This document shows, piece by piece, positions 46,003 to 59,204 of a DNA stretch of 64,000 bases. The stretch lies in NCBI GenBank assembly GCA_023105745.1, contig JALGQZ010000011.1, positions 15,901,975 through 15,965,974 of the forward strand, given 5' to 3'. Source of the stretch: Austropuccinia psidii. Taxonomy: Eukaryota; Basidiomycota; Pucciniomycetes; Pucciniales; Sphaerophragmiaceae. The position numbers were made by a program, and so were the translations under genes. Position 1 is the first letter of the stretch; each line of letters opens with the position of its first letter. The notes under the pieces were generated by a model. It saw only the letters and a program-made list of their open reading frames with translations, was not told the DNA's origin and made no database searches.

Positions 46003-47439
46003 TGTCAGCTGGAGTCTATGTTGAAGCAGTAATTAGGCTATTTACAACTAGAAATATGACTGTGACACATGGAAATAATTTCAAAATAGGAGTTTTAATT
46101 TAATATAATGGTTTATAATATAATAACAGGGTTCTACTATTGAAAAATAGTGGTGGTGAGCGCTATTGAGAACCCTGGGTGCAGTCCTACCAGTTGGATT
46201 ACTATAATAAGAGCTACAATAATTAAAATTATAATTATACCCTGATCATTACCCAAGAGTAAAGCTGTTTTTGACAGTTTACTATGTAGGATATTCAAGG
46301 GCAGGATGAGGAAACAATTCTGGCTGTGAAAAGCCTCCTTTTTATCCTGAAATGGGGTGGAAAGGGTGCTAGGCCTTTCCACGTAGAGGAAGTGAAGATT
46401 TTTCACTCTCTAGGACTGGCTTTTGGTTGACAAACAGCCTGTATAGGCTGTATTGGGCTCAGATGTGGCTTTGAAACCACATCTGGGCAGTTTTCACCAA
46501 TACAGGGTGAAAATTTTCATCTGGGGACCTCACAGCCTGATTTTGACATGTATGACACGTAGAATGCTGTACAGAAGCTTTATGGGACCCCAGTATTGAC
46601 TGACATATGAGGTATTGAAGTAAAAACAAGCTTCTCTGTCTATCTGACACCTCATTCTCATGGTCATGGGATATTATCCCATGGTATGGCTCTATTGGTC
46701 AGAATGTGGGATTTTGACCTTAAAACAGCTACACCTTTGTCAGTTCTGGAGATATCAACCTCAAAACTAAACCATTGTGTAGCCCTGTATGTGTTCTACA
46801 CAATGGTACCTTATTTGATATGGTTAATATTAAATATGGCGAAGTTAGGCCATGTACAAGATTTTTGTACATATGCGTGTTTGAGGCAAAAAGCTGCATT
46901 GAGCTTGTTTGCCCCATAACTTCTGCTATAGCTGAAATATAAGGAAATGGATGAGACCATCAGGTAGCCCTTCTTTTGTGCTTTCCAAAAAGACCCCACT
47001 TTAAGGATCTCACACTAAAACTGTAGAAGTTAGATCAGAGGTGAATGTTTTGTTCACCCTTATTTGGCCTGAAATTGGCCATAACTCCAGTAATATTGGT
47101 GCTAGCTCAGTTTGGCTGGTACCATTGGATAGCCCTGGCTTAGAGCTTCATTTTGAATACCCATTTGATGGGGTTAAGCCTCTCCTTCTATATTCTAGAT
47201 GAGAGGTGAAAATTAAGGTTTATGCTCAGCAATAACTTTGAGCAGGCATAACTTTGTTATTCTTTGTCCTATGGTGATGGGACTTATATTTTCAGAAAGA
47301 GGTGATTTTCCTCTTTCCTTTGATACCTTTTGAGCTGATTTGGCTCAGCTCCATGTTTTGGTGGTATCCTGGCTATGCCATTGGTTTATGGTATTTTGGC
47401 TGTCATGCTTGTGCTCTGGTTTTGAGTCACAGGCCGACA
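46003..47439 (-). repeat. GypB 5' LTR
   Basis: 1437 bp; its inner end is followed (minus) by TTTTGGGGGCCTGGCTG and the GypB leader. Homologous to the GypA LTR in reverse orientation. Confidence 0.88.
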
Positions 47440-49625
47440 CTTGGAGTAAATTAACTAGTTGGCTGCATATTTTATTCTTTGAATAAGCCTTCTGAAATGT
47501 TTCAAAATCTCTTTTTTCAGATCTGATCAGGTCTTCCCTGGCATGGTGGTCTCTTTTTTTGAGTGCTCCTGTCTGCTAAGGTTGATCTCAACATTATTTA
47601 AGACACATTTGATAATTTGAATTGTCTCCTTAAAACAAATTTTCTATATTCTATGTAGATTATTTCCCTTTATATGTATAATAATCTGTATTAAAATTAT
47701 AATTTTTTAATGATCATCTGAGGTTTTGTGAAATTTCCCTTCTTTGTAGATTATAGTCATGTTCCCTCTGTACTCCTGTATGGCTATTTGTTGTCTCAAG
47801 ATATTTATGTTGGCTCTTTCAATATTTATTATGGATTGGAGTCCAGTGCAGTCTGTGTAGACTTCAAAGATTGAGTGTTCCAGGTAGTAGTTTAGTTTCT
47901 CTATTCCCCATACTAAGAAGAGGGACTCAGTTGGTGTATGTCCATATTGTGCTTATAAATTTTTTTTGTCTAGAGATATAGCATATGACCTCTTCTTTGG
48001 CTTCAAAGTACACTAATTTTTTCTGATTAAGGGCTGCTCCCAGTTGCTGGTTGAATTTTGAATGAATAGAAAGCTTCAATAGGAGTTCAAAATCTGACAT
48101 AATCAGGGCTAATAAAATTTTGATTTCATATTTTATGCTCCCATACGCTTTTCTTCTTTCTTTATTGTGGTCCAAAAACACATCCTTTGAGAACAATTTG
48201 TAGAGGCTACTTGCTATGGGACTAACATACTTGATATAATTTCTGTAGTAGCTAGTAAACCATAAGACGTGTTTCATTTATGAAATGCTCTTAGGTGCTG
48301 CTTTATGCAGTAATGCTTCTACGTTGTTCTGGTCAATTTCTGGGATCAATGTTAATACCTGGTGCCCAATGAAAGTAGTTTTTGTTGACAAAAACCGCAC
48401 TTCCTGAGTGAAAGTGTCAGATTTATGGATTTAAATTCCCCCAATACTCAGTCTAAGTGCTTGAAATCATATTCCCATTTCTCTGAGTAAATGATTATGT
48501 AATCAATATACACTAGATATATCCCTCAAATATCTCTTGTTGAAACATATTCCCATGTGGTATGTCATTCTGAGTAGTTTTATAAAGCTTTTCTTGACTT
48601 CATTTTTCTTTAATCATTTCACACAATCCATCTTAAATATAAATGTACCTTTAGCCAATTCGTACAGTGCATGAAGTATCCTGGGTATGGGGTACCTAAT
48701 TTTTTGAACTCATCCAGTCCTCTGAAGTGTCCAAATATCCTAGATTTCTCATCATGCTATTTATTAGGAATGGAGTGGTAAATTCCACTTTTTTTTATAT
48801 CCTATATTATTAATGATCTGTGATTGCATTGTTTTGATAGATTTCCTAATTTGATTCATGATTTCCAGGCTTTCTGGTAGGGTGATCTCCTCACATTGGG
48901 TGCATAAGGCCTTTCCACATCCATGAATATCTCTATTTCATGGAGCTAGTTGATAGGAGCTCATTACAAATGACAAATGCAATACCATGGCTTTTGAGAA
49001 CTCTGAGTACCTTCAGTTTTTGATGTGATTCACATGATATATTATTCTTCCTTCAATTTTCAAAAGTGATGACTGTTGGTATTTGGATAATATAAGCTTC
49101 AAAGGAGAATATCTTTCCTTTGTATTTCCCAAATGTTAGGTGGATGTCCTTACTGTTACAAATTTCTATACCATACATTCTCTGGGTTCCTGTCCCTAGT
49201 ATAAAGCCCCTGCCTGGTGAATTGCCCAACAGTCAAAATTTTGTTTCAAGTCTAAAATTCCCCTTTCCATGTGGTACAATAATTTTTTGGTTATTTTCCC
49301 AAGTGAATCTGTTTTTCCTTATGAACGTGTAAGGTTCTTTCCTTTAGTGGGTAGTTCTGCTGTAGTACACTCAGGAAGATTTTCATCCAGGTAGTTTCTG
49401 GTCATTCAAGAGCAGCTTTCTCCTTTGTCAATTATCAATGAATGTTTCTTATCAATAAATGATGACAGCTTAGTTGGGGTTCCATTTATGTACCCTCACC
49501 CTTTGGTAGGTTACTAAGAATGTCTGCTCATTCTTGGTGTGTAGACTGACTGTTTCATTAGTGTCTCTATGGGGAATTCCATATTAAAGCTGGATGTCTT
49601 ATATTTCCAAGTAGGTAACATGTTT
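47440..49625 (-). pseudogene. GypC RNase H, RT and protease remnant
   Basis: Fragments align with GypA: SYYRNYIKYVSPIASSLYKL and [19 protein letters not shown] (RNase H, 47927-48277); RT with the active-site region at about 48500 (degraded YIDYI-like); DVERPY-like and protease-side IQGF.LGT region near 49200; and at 49560 the linker before protease. Numerous stops and indels. 116 codons is the longest open stretch. Confidence 0.75.
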
Positions 49626-49718
49626 ATAACCTACTATTTGGTCTTTTAAAGATTCAAATTCACTATGTTATTGATCCCTTTGGTTATTTCCCATACTTTC
49701 ATAATAATACCATGTGCG

Positions 49719-51740
49719 TTGAGGTATAATTTCTATACCAAAATAAGCTTAATTGAATATAAAAATAGCTTTTGGGAAGTTCATAAAACAAAAGTCACCA
49801 AATTGCCCAAAATATATCATTTTCCCTTTGGGAAATGGTAAATGGCCTTTTTGTTTGCAAGTAAATCCATGGATTTAACGCCAAATTCTCTTTCTACACA
49901 AAAAATTACATAGGCTACTTAAATGGGGTTAATTAGTGAAAACTAACCGTATTAGGTGCTGATATGGAGAATAATTCAATATCACATCAAAGAATTGTAA
50001 GAATGTTTAATTTTTCTCAATTTTGCACCAAAAAATTGGATTGAGAGAGATATTATGTTATTTATACACTAAAAATAGTGTTATAGATGTTTGTGGCTCT
50101 TAAAACTACTGTATTTGTACATACAGGATTCATAAAAGCATAGTTGATATCAGTCTTTAAGCCTATATTTACAATTTTGACATGTAAATAGCTAAGGTGG
50201 ACCAAATACCTAACAAAGAGGCAGGGTACCCAACTTCTGAGGTCTCCTAGACTTAGATCCATGTCTGATAATGGCATTTTTATTCTATCAAAGCCTTGTT
50301 GGAAGCTTGTAACCATTTTAAAGTATCATTAGATCATGCAAAAAAGAAAAGAAGCTTCTATTTTGCCCAGAGAATGAGGTAAGGAGCAAATCTGAATGCT
50401 GTTATTATTTCCATTATTAGTCAAATTCAATATATGAACCTCAAAAGAATAATTAAAACCTCTTTTGTAACAGGATCTATTAATTTGCGTCATGGAAAGT
50501 AGCTACAACTATACTATTTGCTTTTCTATGTAGTAACAAGGCATATTGTTCAAAAATTCATTAAAAAAACAATTCTTAACAAATACTTCTAAAATTTCCA
50601 GGGATTATGGAGAATGGGATAATCCACAGCAAAAAAAAGAATAATTATGACTTCATCATTAAAACTCAAAGTATTACTAACAGTCCATTCTTTGATTGTT
50701 TCCCAAGGAAAACTGAATGTTCAAGAATGCACAGAAAATACAAACTGTGATGAAATTTCCAATGGCTTTGAGAACATTGAGAAAGAAATGTTCACTTGGA
50801 AATGACAGATGATTTAAAGTTCTTACTGCTTGCTTTTTAACCATAAATGGGTTGGTAGTCATGTAAATTGGCTTAATTAAGTAATTGTGTTAATGTTACA
50901 TGACCAAAAGTAATTTATTAATTAATAAATTAAGTCAAACCTTTTCTCATTTTTCTCTAAGTAACCTTTCTGTGAGCTGTTTCAGACTGAAACAAGGCCT
51001 CCCATTTTTGTGTTTGACAATATCATCCAATTATTTGGGGTTTTCATTAATACCAGAAAGTAAGTATTGCTTAAAATCATTATTAAGTATTCAAAGCACT
51101 GTAAATCAATCGGAAAGACTTTAAATAAAATAATAATATTATTTTGAACAGAGTTTAAATATTTATTCTATTATTTCTCTTAAAAATAAATTATTGATGC
51201 CTTAAATAAACATATCATCTTTCAAATGAATTTACTCACCTTTTTGAAGGTATCATTGGAGTATTAGTGATTATTGGATTTAATTATTAAAGTTTTTTCC
51301 TCCAAACTTGTAGTTTCTTTAACAGCTTATGATAATTATTTTCCAAAATACAGTTATCAAGCAAATGATCTAATATTATTTTAATAGCAAGTTTTCTCAC
51401 CAAATAGTTCTTGTAATTATTTCAAGTAGACAATTACTTATTAATTTTTTAATCATAGTGGTGTATAAAAATTGAAAGAAGTGATTGGGAAACTCTTTAT
51501 TTATTTGAGGGTATGATGCATTCATTGATTATATGTCATAAGAACAGTCATAGTACTTGTTATGAATAGTTATTTTATCCAGAGTTTCACTTTCAGATTT
51601 CACACAGACTTTTTTCCCCTTCTGAGACCTCTTCATCTATGGAAAGTATTTTCTTCTGGAGTTTGAGAGCTCCTTTTAATATGAGTGTGATAATATGCAA
51701 TTGTGACATACATTACTTTTCTTTGAAATTTCTACCCCTT
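49719..51740 (+). repeat. AT-rich repeat R, copy 1, inside GypC gag
   Basis: About 2.0 kb with no coding capacity separating GypC gag from the gag-protease linker. Starts TTGAGGTATAATTTCTATACC. Several blocks match the reverse complement of 55.1-57.99 kb: the caccaaaaaattggattgagagagat block, the ccagggtaccc block, and the aaccataaatgggttggtagtca block followed by cagactgaaacaaggcctcc. The right end is uncertain. Confidence 0.55.
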
Positions 51741-51762
51741 GATATCTAGGTCTATCCATAGA

Positions 51763-53577
51763 CTATGGTCTAAGCTTAGGCTTATTGCTGAAGGTATTCA
51801 TTTTGCATTCTGAGTGAACCTTTAGAAATCCTTTATCTGCTGCTTGTAAGGTATTTGCAATTTCATCCATGTTACACTGCATTTTTCCTTTGCCCATTAT
51901 TGCATTCTCCAAGTCTTCTGGGAATTTTTCCAGTACCTTATGATTTTTCATTTCTGTTGAGATGTGGGGATATATGGACTTCACTCTCTCTGACTGTCTC
52001 AGGCACCACTCAAACTTATTTTTACCCACTGTATGTGTTTCATGGTAGAAATACATAGTCTTCGGCTATGCCCATGTTCAATTTCTGTAACTGTGTTTAA
52101 TTTGGCTTTTTCACCAGATCCATGGGTTTTTTAAATGTATTTTATAGATCTTATTATACCATATTTTGATATTATTCTTGAAAGCTGTGTTAAATATTGA
52201 AGCCTTTCAATATTAACAGATATTAGGCACAGAAATGTGTAGACTATTGAGGACATTAATATGCTTCATATGGTAATATTCTCCTGTTCCTCATAATTGG
52301 GGCCATTTTGTCACTTTTGGGAGTTTCTGGAGGGCTTCTTTGTTATCATAGCTCATTCCTTCTCCTTCTTGGGTACACATGATCTGGTTTTATGTCAGAT
52401 GGTGTATCCCAAGGATTCTATCTTCTGGGTTGGGGCAAGGTGGTACTGGTCTTGCGGCTTATTCCAATCTTGAGCTATTGATGGGATTTTTTTGCATTAA
52501 GCAGAATTCCCTCAAAAGTTTTATTAACATATTTTCCTTGATTGTCCAGTTGATTTCTGATGTCCCTCTTAGCTTGGTTTTGTTCCTCCAAGTTTTTCTT
52601 GAGTCTCCTATTGGTCAGCTCAAATTCTGACTGAATCCTATCCAATTTCATGGCCAGTCTTTTTAAACCCTTAACTATGAAGGAATTTCATTTCTCTGGT
52701 GATTTGAAATCCTTTGTAATCAGGTCCATATTGATATATCTGTATTCCATGAACTTAGCTCTATCAGAAATAAAGTTTTCTACTGATATCAATTCTTTTT
52801 GGCTGTGAAGTTGATTTGTTCTGTGTGTGAAGTGCATTATTACTCAAATTCAATGAGGGATGTATATCATCTGCTCTATTTACAAAATATTTAGGTACAA
52901 TTACTTTGTTTTCTTGGATAACCCGTGTACTCATGCCATCAACTTCTGTATTATCTGTCCTTTATGCTTTTTCCTTTGTTTGAAGGGGTGTTGTTTGTCT
53001 TCTATCCATCTCTCCTATTTTTAGGAAAAACGTGGGATCGGAAAAAACCTGCCCCTGGCTTTTGGGATCTTGATTGGTGTTCTGCTATCCATGGCTGGTG
53101 TTCTTTTTCCACAATAGTACCTTATTGCAAAAATTTGGGCGCTTTCCACTGTTCTTCTATAGCTTGTATTTTTTCCCAAATGTCTTTCATTCTGGATTCT
53201 CTCTGTTCCAGAAATTTTTTCTGTCTTTTGGGGTTCCACTCATCAATTCTCTGCGTAAATTCCACCCAAGGCATGTTTCTGAGACATATCTTCTGAGTTG
53301 GGGGTCCAACCTCTACCAAATGGGTTTATCAGTTAAATATTTTCCTCTCCATGTTCCATTGAAAAGTTTTCTTTGGGATTGGATGTATTTGAAGAACTTG
53401 GTGCAGGTTTGTACATTCTTCTGTTTGAAGACCTCTGTTCAAAGTCAGGGGAATGTCATAATTGGGAGGAATTCTCTCAAACATTTCTCATCCTTTTATC
53501 ACTGTGTACATTACTAGGTGTTTTTTGTCTTACAGAGTTGGTTGTTCTTCTGGCTATCTCCTTGGGATTCCAAGTCT
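51763..53577 (-). pseudogene. GypC gag and ORF2 remnant
   Basis: 51763-52056 reads KNKFEWCLRQSERVKSIYPH, matching the GypA gag segment DPYEWCLRQSKRLKAIDPQ. Further fragments extend to 53319, where KICLRNMPWVEF and DIWEKIQAIEEQ match ORF2 exon 2 of GypA (KICLKEIDFKDL, NQATIQAIEEQ). Frames are scrambled. Shows that the ORF2 protein existed in the older family member. Confidence 0.7.
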
Positions 53578-53652
53578 CTGACATTTGCAAGGGACACCTG
53601 AATCAGTTTTGGGGCTTTTCAGTCAACAAAAATTATGTTCAAGGTTATTTAC
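53578..53652 (-). other. GypC version of the conserved intron
   Basis: 75 nt on the minus strand: GTAAATAACC, internal AACTGATTC (branch-like CTGAT), end AAATGTCAG. Same position between ORF1 (TVKG) and ORF2 as in GypA and GypB, although surrounding coding DNA is far diverged. Confidence 0.6.
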
Positions 53653-53866
53653 CTTTTACTGTCGCTTGTAAAGATTTATGGTCTACTTCTTCAGCAAATA
53701 TTCCTGTAGAGGCTGAAATATTAAGTAAAATCATTTTTTTGTCACAAAAAACCAGAATGGGTTTACTTATGGTTGTTTCTCTAGGCTTTTTGGTCCATTG
53801 GGTGGCTATGGGTGTTGCCCTTTTTTCTGACAATGAGAATTTTACTCTTCCTTCTCTGGCTGACAT
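53653..53866 (-). pseudogene. GypC ORF1
   Basis: About 71 codons, open, ATG at 53866. ATPIATQWTKKPRE and KSLQATVKG align with GypA ATPIATQ-type (TPIATQRSRKPQ) and KFVQGTVKG. Unlike GypA and GypB it begins with an ATG, though this may be internal to the original ORF. Confidence 0.6.
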
Positions 53867-54099
53867 TCTACACAGGATATATCTTTTCAGATAAGGGCAG
53901 TGAAGGGCTCCTTTGTTACTGGGGCTCTATTGGAATATTTTTTTCTTTCATTAAAAAGAAAGAAAACACATTAAAAACTCAGTTTTATTTGCACATTTCT
54001 TTGTGCCACAGCAAGGTTTATCAAACTATCCTATTATTTGAAGCTTAAAGTAAAATTAACTAGTTAATTATTGAATGGGAGTTTGGCTTGCCCCCAAAA

Positions 54100-54720
54100 A
54101 TGTCAGGATCAGTCTATGGAGAAGGTATAAGATATTAATTACAAGATTTAAGTTTAACTGTGACACATATAAATGGAATAAGCCTAAAAAATAAAAGGTC
54201 TCTACTATTGGACTTGGTGTTGATGAGTATGTTCAAGGCCCTGGCTGGAGTGATTATCAATTGGATTATTATAATTAAGAAGTTCATAAGTAATCTTATG
54301 ATTGTATCCTGTTATATACTAAGGATTAATTCTTTTCAATACAGTATCTCCCTTCAAGAAAAATATAATAAGATGATTTGGGGTGTTTCCTAGAGGTAAA
54401 AGAGTTCTTTTATTTCAAATGAGGATGGAAAGAGGTGATTTACCTCTTAACATGTTGATAGAGTGAAAATATTAAATCAGGTGGTTGCTTTGTAGTTCAC
54501 TACAACCAGGAGAACCTGTATATGTGCTCAAAGAAGGTTTCATGTCCACATATTAACGTTTTTCACCAACAAAAGATGCATTTTTGCAACAAAAAAAGTT
54601 CCAGGAATTTTCCACAATCCAGGAAATGTCTAATGAGTCATTAATCATGTCTGGGCGGCCCTTATTACTCAATTTATGACGTATCAATGTACAAACATTG
54701 ATTGGGGGCTTTAACACCTA
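54100..54720 (-). repeat. GypC 5' LTR, truncated
   Basis: TGTCAGGATCAGTC start, followed by patches homologous to 23555-24150. Homology fades at about 54720. Just inside, 54084-54099, is the TTTTTGGGGGCAAGCC sequence on the minus strand. Confidence 0.6.
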
Positions 54721-57700
54721 ATCTAAGGTTTGAATATGAAACAATCAGTAAAAATTACTAATATTTTTTGCTCATTTTACTCTGGAACTCCTAATGATAA
54801 TGAATGTCAACAAACTTTATCTTTTTGGAATAATAAAATGAAAGAAAAACATTCATAAATTACAATGAATATACTGTGGCTAATGATTATTGTTACCAAC
54901 AATTGATAATTGTGTAAAAAACAGTTGTTGAATGAATAAATAACAATTCATGACTAAAATCTCTCTAATATTAAACCTATTAGTCATCGTGAAAGGCGAC
55001 TTAGATTGTAGAGCATTTTGGTGCAGAAAATATATGGGAGAAATATTAGAATAACATAAAATAACCTACTTTTAGCACTTAATACAATAATTTTGAATTA
55101 TTTTATGCCTCAAGAAGTAATTAAAAATTATTTAGAATTGAGTTGCAATAACAAATATAGTTGAACATAACTTCTATAGTTTTCAACCAAATTTAGAGAA
55201 TTTAAGAAAATTGAACAAAATTGACCAAATATCAATATAATTACCAAAGATGGAATGGTTAATATAGGTTATAACTTTCTTATTTTAGAGTATAATGATT
55301 TTTTTTAAATAACAAAGTTCTTTACCTTTTTATTTAATATGCTATTTGAATTGATTCATCTGAGGGAAAAACAGAGGAAGTAGGGATCTTTGTACAGCAA
55401 AGATCCTTCCATCCAGTGATAAGATAACTCCTATCAAGCTTTTAATGATTCTATAAAATTTTAATGAAGCTCAATTTAAGATCTGGTGTTAATCAAATCA
55501 TTATAAAATCTTTCTATCTCAGTATTGTGCCATATTATTAAATTGTCACCATAACATAAATTGGTTTACCTCTTAAGCTGAGAAAAGATTTTAGCCTTGT
55601 GGATTAAGGTAGCATTCAGCATAAAAGACCAACATCCACAAATTTTATCTCCTAATAAACTGTTAAACATAAATTAAATTACAGTCAAAGTTGAGGAATG
55701 ATCAATTTTATGTGTTATCTTTAATCATTTATCACTTGGCCTTTTTCATGCAATTGCCATAAATAAGGCTAGTTCAAATAGCTTTTAATATACTTCTGAA
55801 GTGGGAACAAGGGAGCTATTATATAATAAAAAAACTATATCTTTGATTATTTTCCTTGTGAGTCATCTTTTATATCAAAATTTACCATTTCAAACTACCT
55901 ATCATGCTTTCATGGAGTTATGTCTTGAATATCATCATAAATGCTTAGTAATTATTCACATATCAACTAGGAGACTCTACCTATCTACTTGATCTTGAGT
56001 TGGGATCACTTTTGGTGGTAAGTGGTCAACTGCTCTTTCTATTTGTGATTAATTCCTGTTTTGTACTTTTAACCTTATTTATAGCTTTAAGAGTAAATTT
56101 TATATATTTCTCTTTACTGTGCCTTTGTAGTAACATTTATTTTGGATCAGGGCTTGTAAATTAGTCTTTCATAAGTTAGGAGCTAGAAACCATCAATAAA
56201 ATCATCATTCCAACTATATTAGACATTGAAACAGGTAAAGATTTATTAAATATAAAGTATTATTATTATAGTGCTTCTTAAGGATTCTATTCTTAATTAA
56301 TCTTAAATCAAGGAATTGAAATAATAGAAATTAGATTATTGTTGTAATCACCAATCATAAATTTTCTTATATAAAATTATTGTCTTAAAATGTCTTTCAA
56401 AAAATCACAAACTTCAAGAATTAAGATAAATCACTCACCAATACTCCAAAAAACTTATTCAAGATAAAATTTGATAAACTTGACAGATAATTGTGAATTT
56501 TAAAGGATTAAAATGGATTCATAACAGTATTACAAAAATATATAGCTGATTTCTATGACTTCATGTCTTTCTAATTGATTCTGAAAGCATAAAACACTTA
56601 AGAAATAGCTTTAACTAATACTTGTTGGTAATAAAGGTATAATTGATTAATGTGATGATTTGGAAAAAACAGCAAGAGGAGGCCTCTTTTGAGTCTAAGA
56701 CAGCTGACAGAAGCATTCCATGGCGCAAACTGAAAACCCAGTGAGTGAGAAACCAATAAACCTTTTTGGATTATTGATTTCTTCATCTGTTGCCATGTAA
56801 GATTATCATAATTACCTAATTGATGCTTTTATGTGACTACAAACCCATTTATGGTTAAAAATAAAAGGAGTATCAACTTTAAATATTCTTTTATCACACA
56901 AAAAATAATTGATTTATCAGTTTTATCAATGTTATTGGAAATTTGATGACAGAGTGAATTTTCTGTGAATTTTTAAAGATTCAGTATTTCACATGGAATC
57001 ATCAAAAATGGACTGTGAGTAAAACGTGGAATTTATTTATAAAAGTTTAATTTGCTTTGGTTTTTAAATCAACTCTACAATTTTTAATTGGTCCTGAAAG
57101 TTTCAGAAGGACTAATTAATAATTGTATTTTCAATGAGTTTTTGAAGTTTTTACCTCATTTCTATGTAGAATTGCAAATAGCAGTATATGGCTGGTTGCT
57201 ATGAGGTAAATCACTGGATACTAGTCCAAAAAAGGTCTTAATTAATCTTTTGGGGTTTATCCATGATAAATAATTAAGAACTGACATGGTTACAGGAGTC
57301 TAAGTTGCTCTTTACCTCCTTGGCATGTCAAAATAGCAGGTTATTTGCCATTTTCTTATGATATAATGAAGTTTTGACTTGGTTACTGAGTTCCCAAAAG
57401 GTTTTAGTTTACTAATTAGGTCAAGGTCAGCCATGGATCAAAGATTTGGAGCTTTCCACGCCTCAAAGGCCTCAAAGGCTGGGTACCCTGGCTCTCTTTG
57501 AGGTCTTTTGTCCCCCTTGACTATTTTTTACATCAAGATAGAAATTCAGGCTTAAATTGAGACATCCAGTATGGGTGTACCAAAATTGTATGTAAGAATA
57601 CCATAATATCAAGTTCCAAAAACATGCATAACACTATTCTTAGTGTATATTTAACATGGAATCTCTCACATTCCAATTATTTTGGCATGAAATTCAGAAA

Positions 57701-57993
57701 AACAAAATTTTTCACAGATCTTTTATGTGGTATTGAAGTATTTTCCATATTGCCACCTCAAAGAGTTCATTCAAGTTTATTCACTCTTTGGAGCTACCCT
57801 AGGTGAAATTTTGTGTAGAATCCAAATCTGGCCTTGAATCCATGGATTTACTTACTCAATAAAAGGTTATACATCTTTTCTGAGATCAAAAATGATGAAT
57901 TTTCAATATATGCATGACTTCTGCGTTATGCATAGTTCAAAGTTTATTTTTAAGATAATTGTGGCCTATTTTGGTATGTAAAATATACCTCAA
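54721..57993 (-). repeat. AT-rich repeat R, copy 2, and adjoining AT-rich DNA
   Basis: From about 55120 to 57993 this is an inverted, diverged relative of 49719-51740; the right end is TATACCTCAA at 57993, exactly where GypD integrase homology starts. A second R-like start (TTGAGGCATAA, minus strand, near 55115) suggests a nested or tandem partial copy at 54.8-55.1 kb. No credible protein. Confidence 0.5.
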
Positions 57994-57999
57994 GGCTCA

Positions 58000-58720
58000 C
58001 ATACAAGTATGATATATCCTACTTTGAGGTCTGGAGGAGAATGTGATCTATCCCATTTGTGTTTGGCATATGCAAATGAGTCCTCCATTCACCTTACCGC
58101 ATGCTTTCTAGCTTTATCTAGAACTTCTCTGAAACTAGAAGCTGTGGGATATATCTTAACCAAATCATTCCTCAAGGAATTTTGCATTAGTCTGTGATTC
58201 AATCTGTTCTCTAGAAGAGCAGGAGTCTGATTGGTACTGGCATTAGTGGATGTTTTATATGCTGCTTTCAGTGAGGGTAGAAGCATAAACCAATAATGGG
58301 TGAATCCATCACAATCTTTTAACTCTAGACCATATATAAACAAACTTATGACCATGTCTTCCAAATTTTTAATCATTCTTTCAGCTAGACCAGCAGGGAT
58401 TGGGTGGTAAGCTATAGAGAATGATAAGTTTTTTCCAAATAATTGGTGAAGGTTTTTCCATATTTCTGAGGTGAATTTGGGATCTCTGTCATTGATGATG
58501 TTTGTGGATATGCCAGTCCATGATGCAACTCAATTCCATATCAAAAGATCTTTTTCACTGGCTATATTATCTTTGTGACATTCTTCCAACATGTTTTTTC
58601 CACATTGGCCACCATATGAGGGTCTTGATTTTCCCCCTTATTCTGTCTTCAAATACGTTTCCTGAGAAGGGGCTTTCATGAAATTCTTTCAGTAAAAGAT
58701 TTATTAATGATCTGTTCACA
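58000..58720 (-). pseudogene. GypD integrase remnant
   Basis: Longest frame 58089-58376: MIKNLEDMVISLFIYGLELK matches Gyp[21 protein letters not shown], followed by WFMLLPSLKAAYKTSTNAST (Gyp[20 protein letters not shown]). Upstream codons contain the region of the second Asp ([15 protein letters not shown] on the minus strand near 58490). Multiple stops. Confidence 0.7.
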
Positions 58721-59204
58721 ACTATTATTACACATGTGTGTTTAGTCTCATGGTAAATTATGTCATCCAGTAAATGAAAATTTCCTTTATCATATAAATT
58801 ATTTCATATCCCATCCATGGCATATATTAAGGAGCTATCTTTAGAGTCTTTAATAAGTCATTGGAATAGGATGCTACAATTTGTATCCTGAGTATAGCTA
58901 TTCCTTAATTCCTCAAAAAAGGTATGTTTAGGTCTTTAACACTGATTCCTTCAAATGGGAGCCATGAAGAAGCTTCCTTTTCAACCTAAACAGGATCTTC
59001 AATGTCATTTTGTATGGCCATCTGCTTATTCCATCTGCACTTTTATTAATATTCCCATTTTTGTGTACAATGGTCATATTACCCCTATATTCGTGTATGG
59101 CTATTTGTCATATGAGCATATGTCTGTTGGGTGTTTCCATTTTTAAAAGTTCTATAACATGTTATAGCTTCAAAAACAAATCCTTCAATAAAGTAGTTAA
59201 GCTT

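Larger units (their letters stand above)
28052..47439 (-). mobile_element. GypB: gypsy element, middle layer, hosting GypA
   Basis: LTRs 28052-29488 and 46003-47439 are each 1437 bp, in minus orientation. Without GypA and its extra TSD the element is about 9.69 kb, the same size as GypA. Flanks are CTTAA (left) and CTTGG (right), an imperfect target duplication. It inserted into GypC at the junction of RNase H and integrase. GypA lies in its 5' leader: leader sequence is found both at 45939-46002 and left of 36237. Confidence 0.9.
23555..54720 (-). mobile_element. GypC: old gypsy element, outer layer of the nest
   Basis: Pieces in minus orientation: 3' LTR 23555-25084; integrase C-terminal half and chromodomain 25085-26190; integrase N-terminal part 27704-28051; interruption by GypB; RNase H, RT and protease 47440-49625; interruption by an AT-rich repeat; gag 51763-53577; ORF1 and intron 53578-53866; leader to 54099; part of the 5' LTR from 54100. 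The order matches GypA throughout, and the sequence on both sides of GypB (FQKAYSKNK... then the H2C2 region) joins correctly. Heavily mutated, with many stops and frameshifts. Confidence 0.85.

Noticed and set aside
28047..47444. Exact target duplication for GypB
   Set aside because: CTTAA and CTTGG agree at only three of five positions. Insertion is supported instead by rejoining of the GypC sequence.
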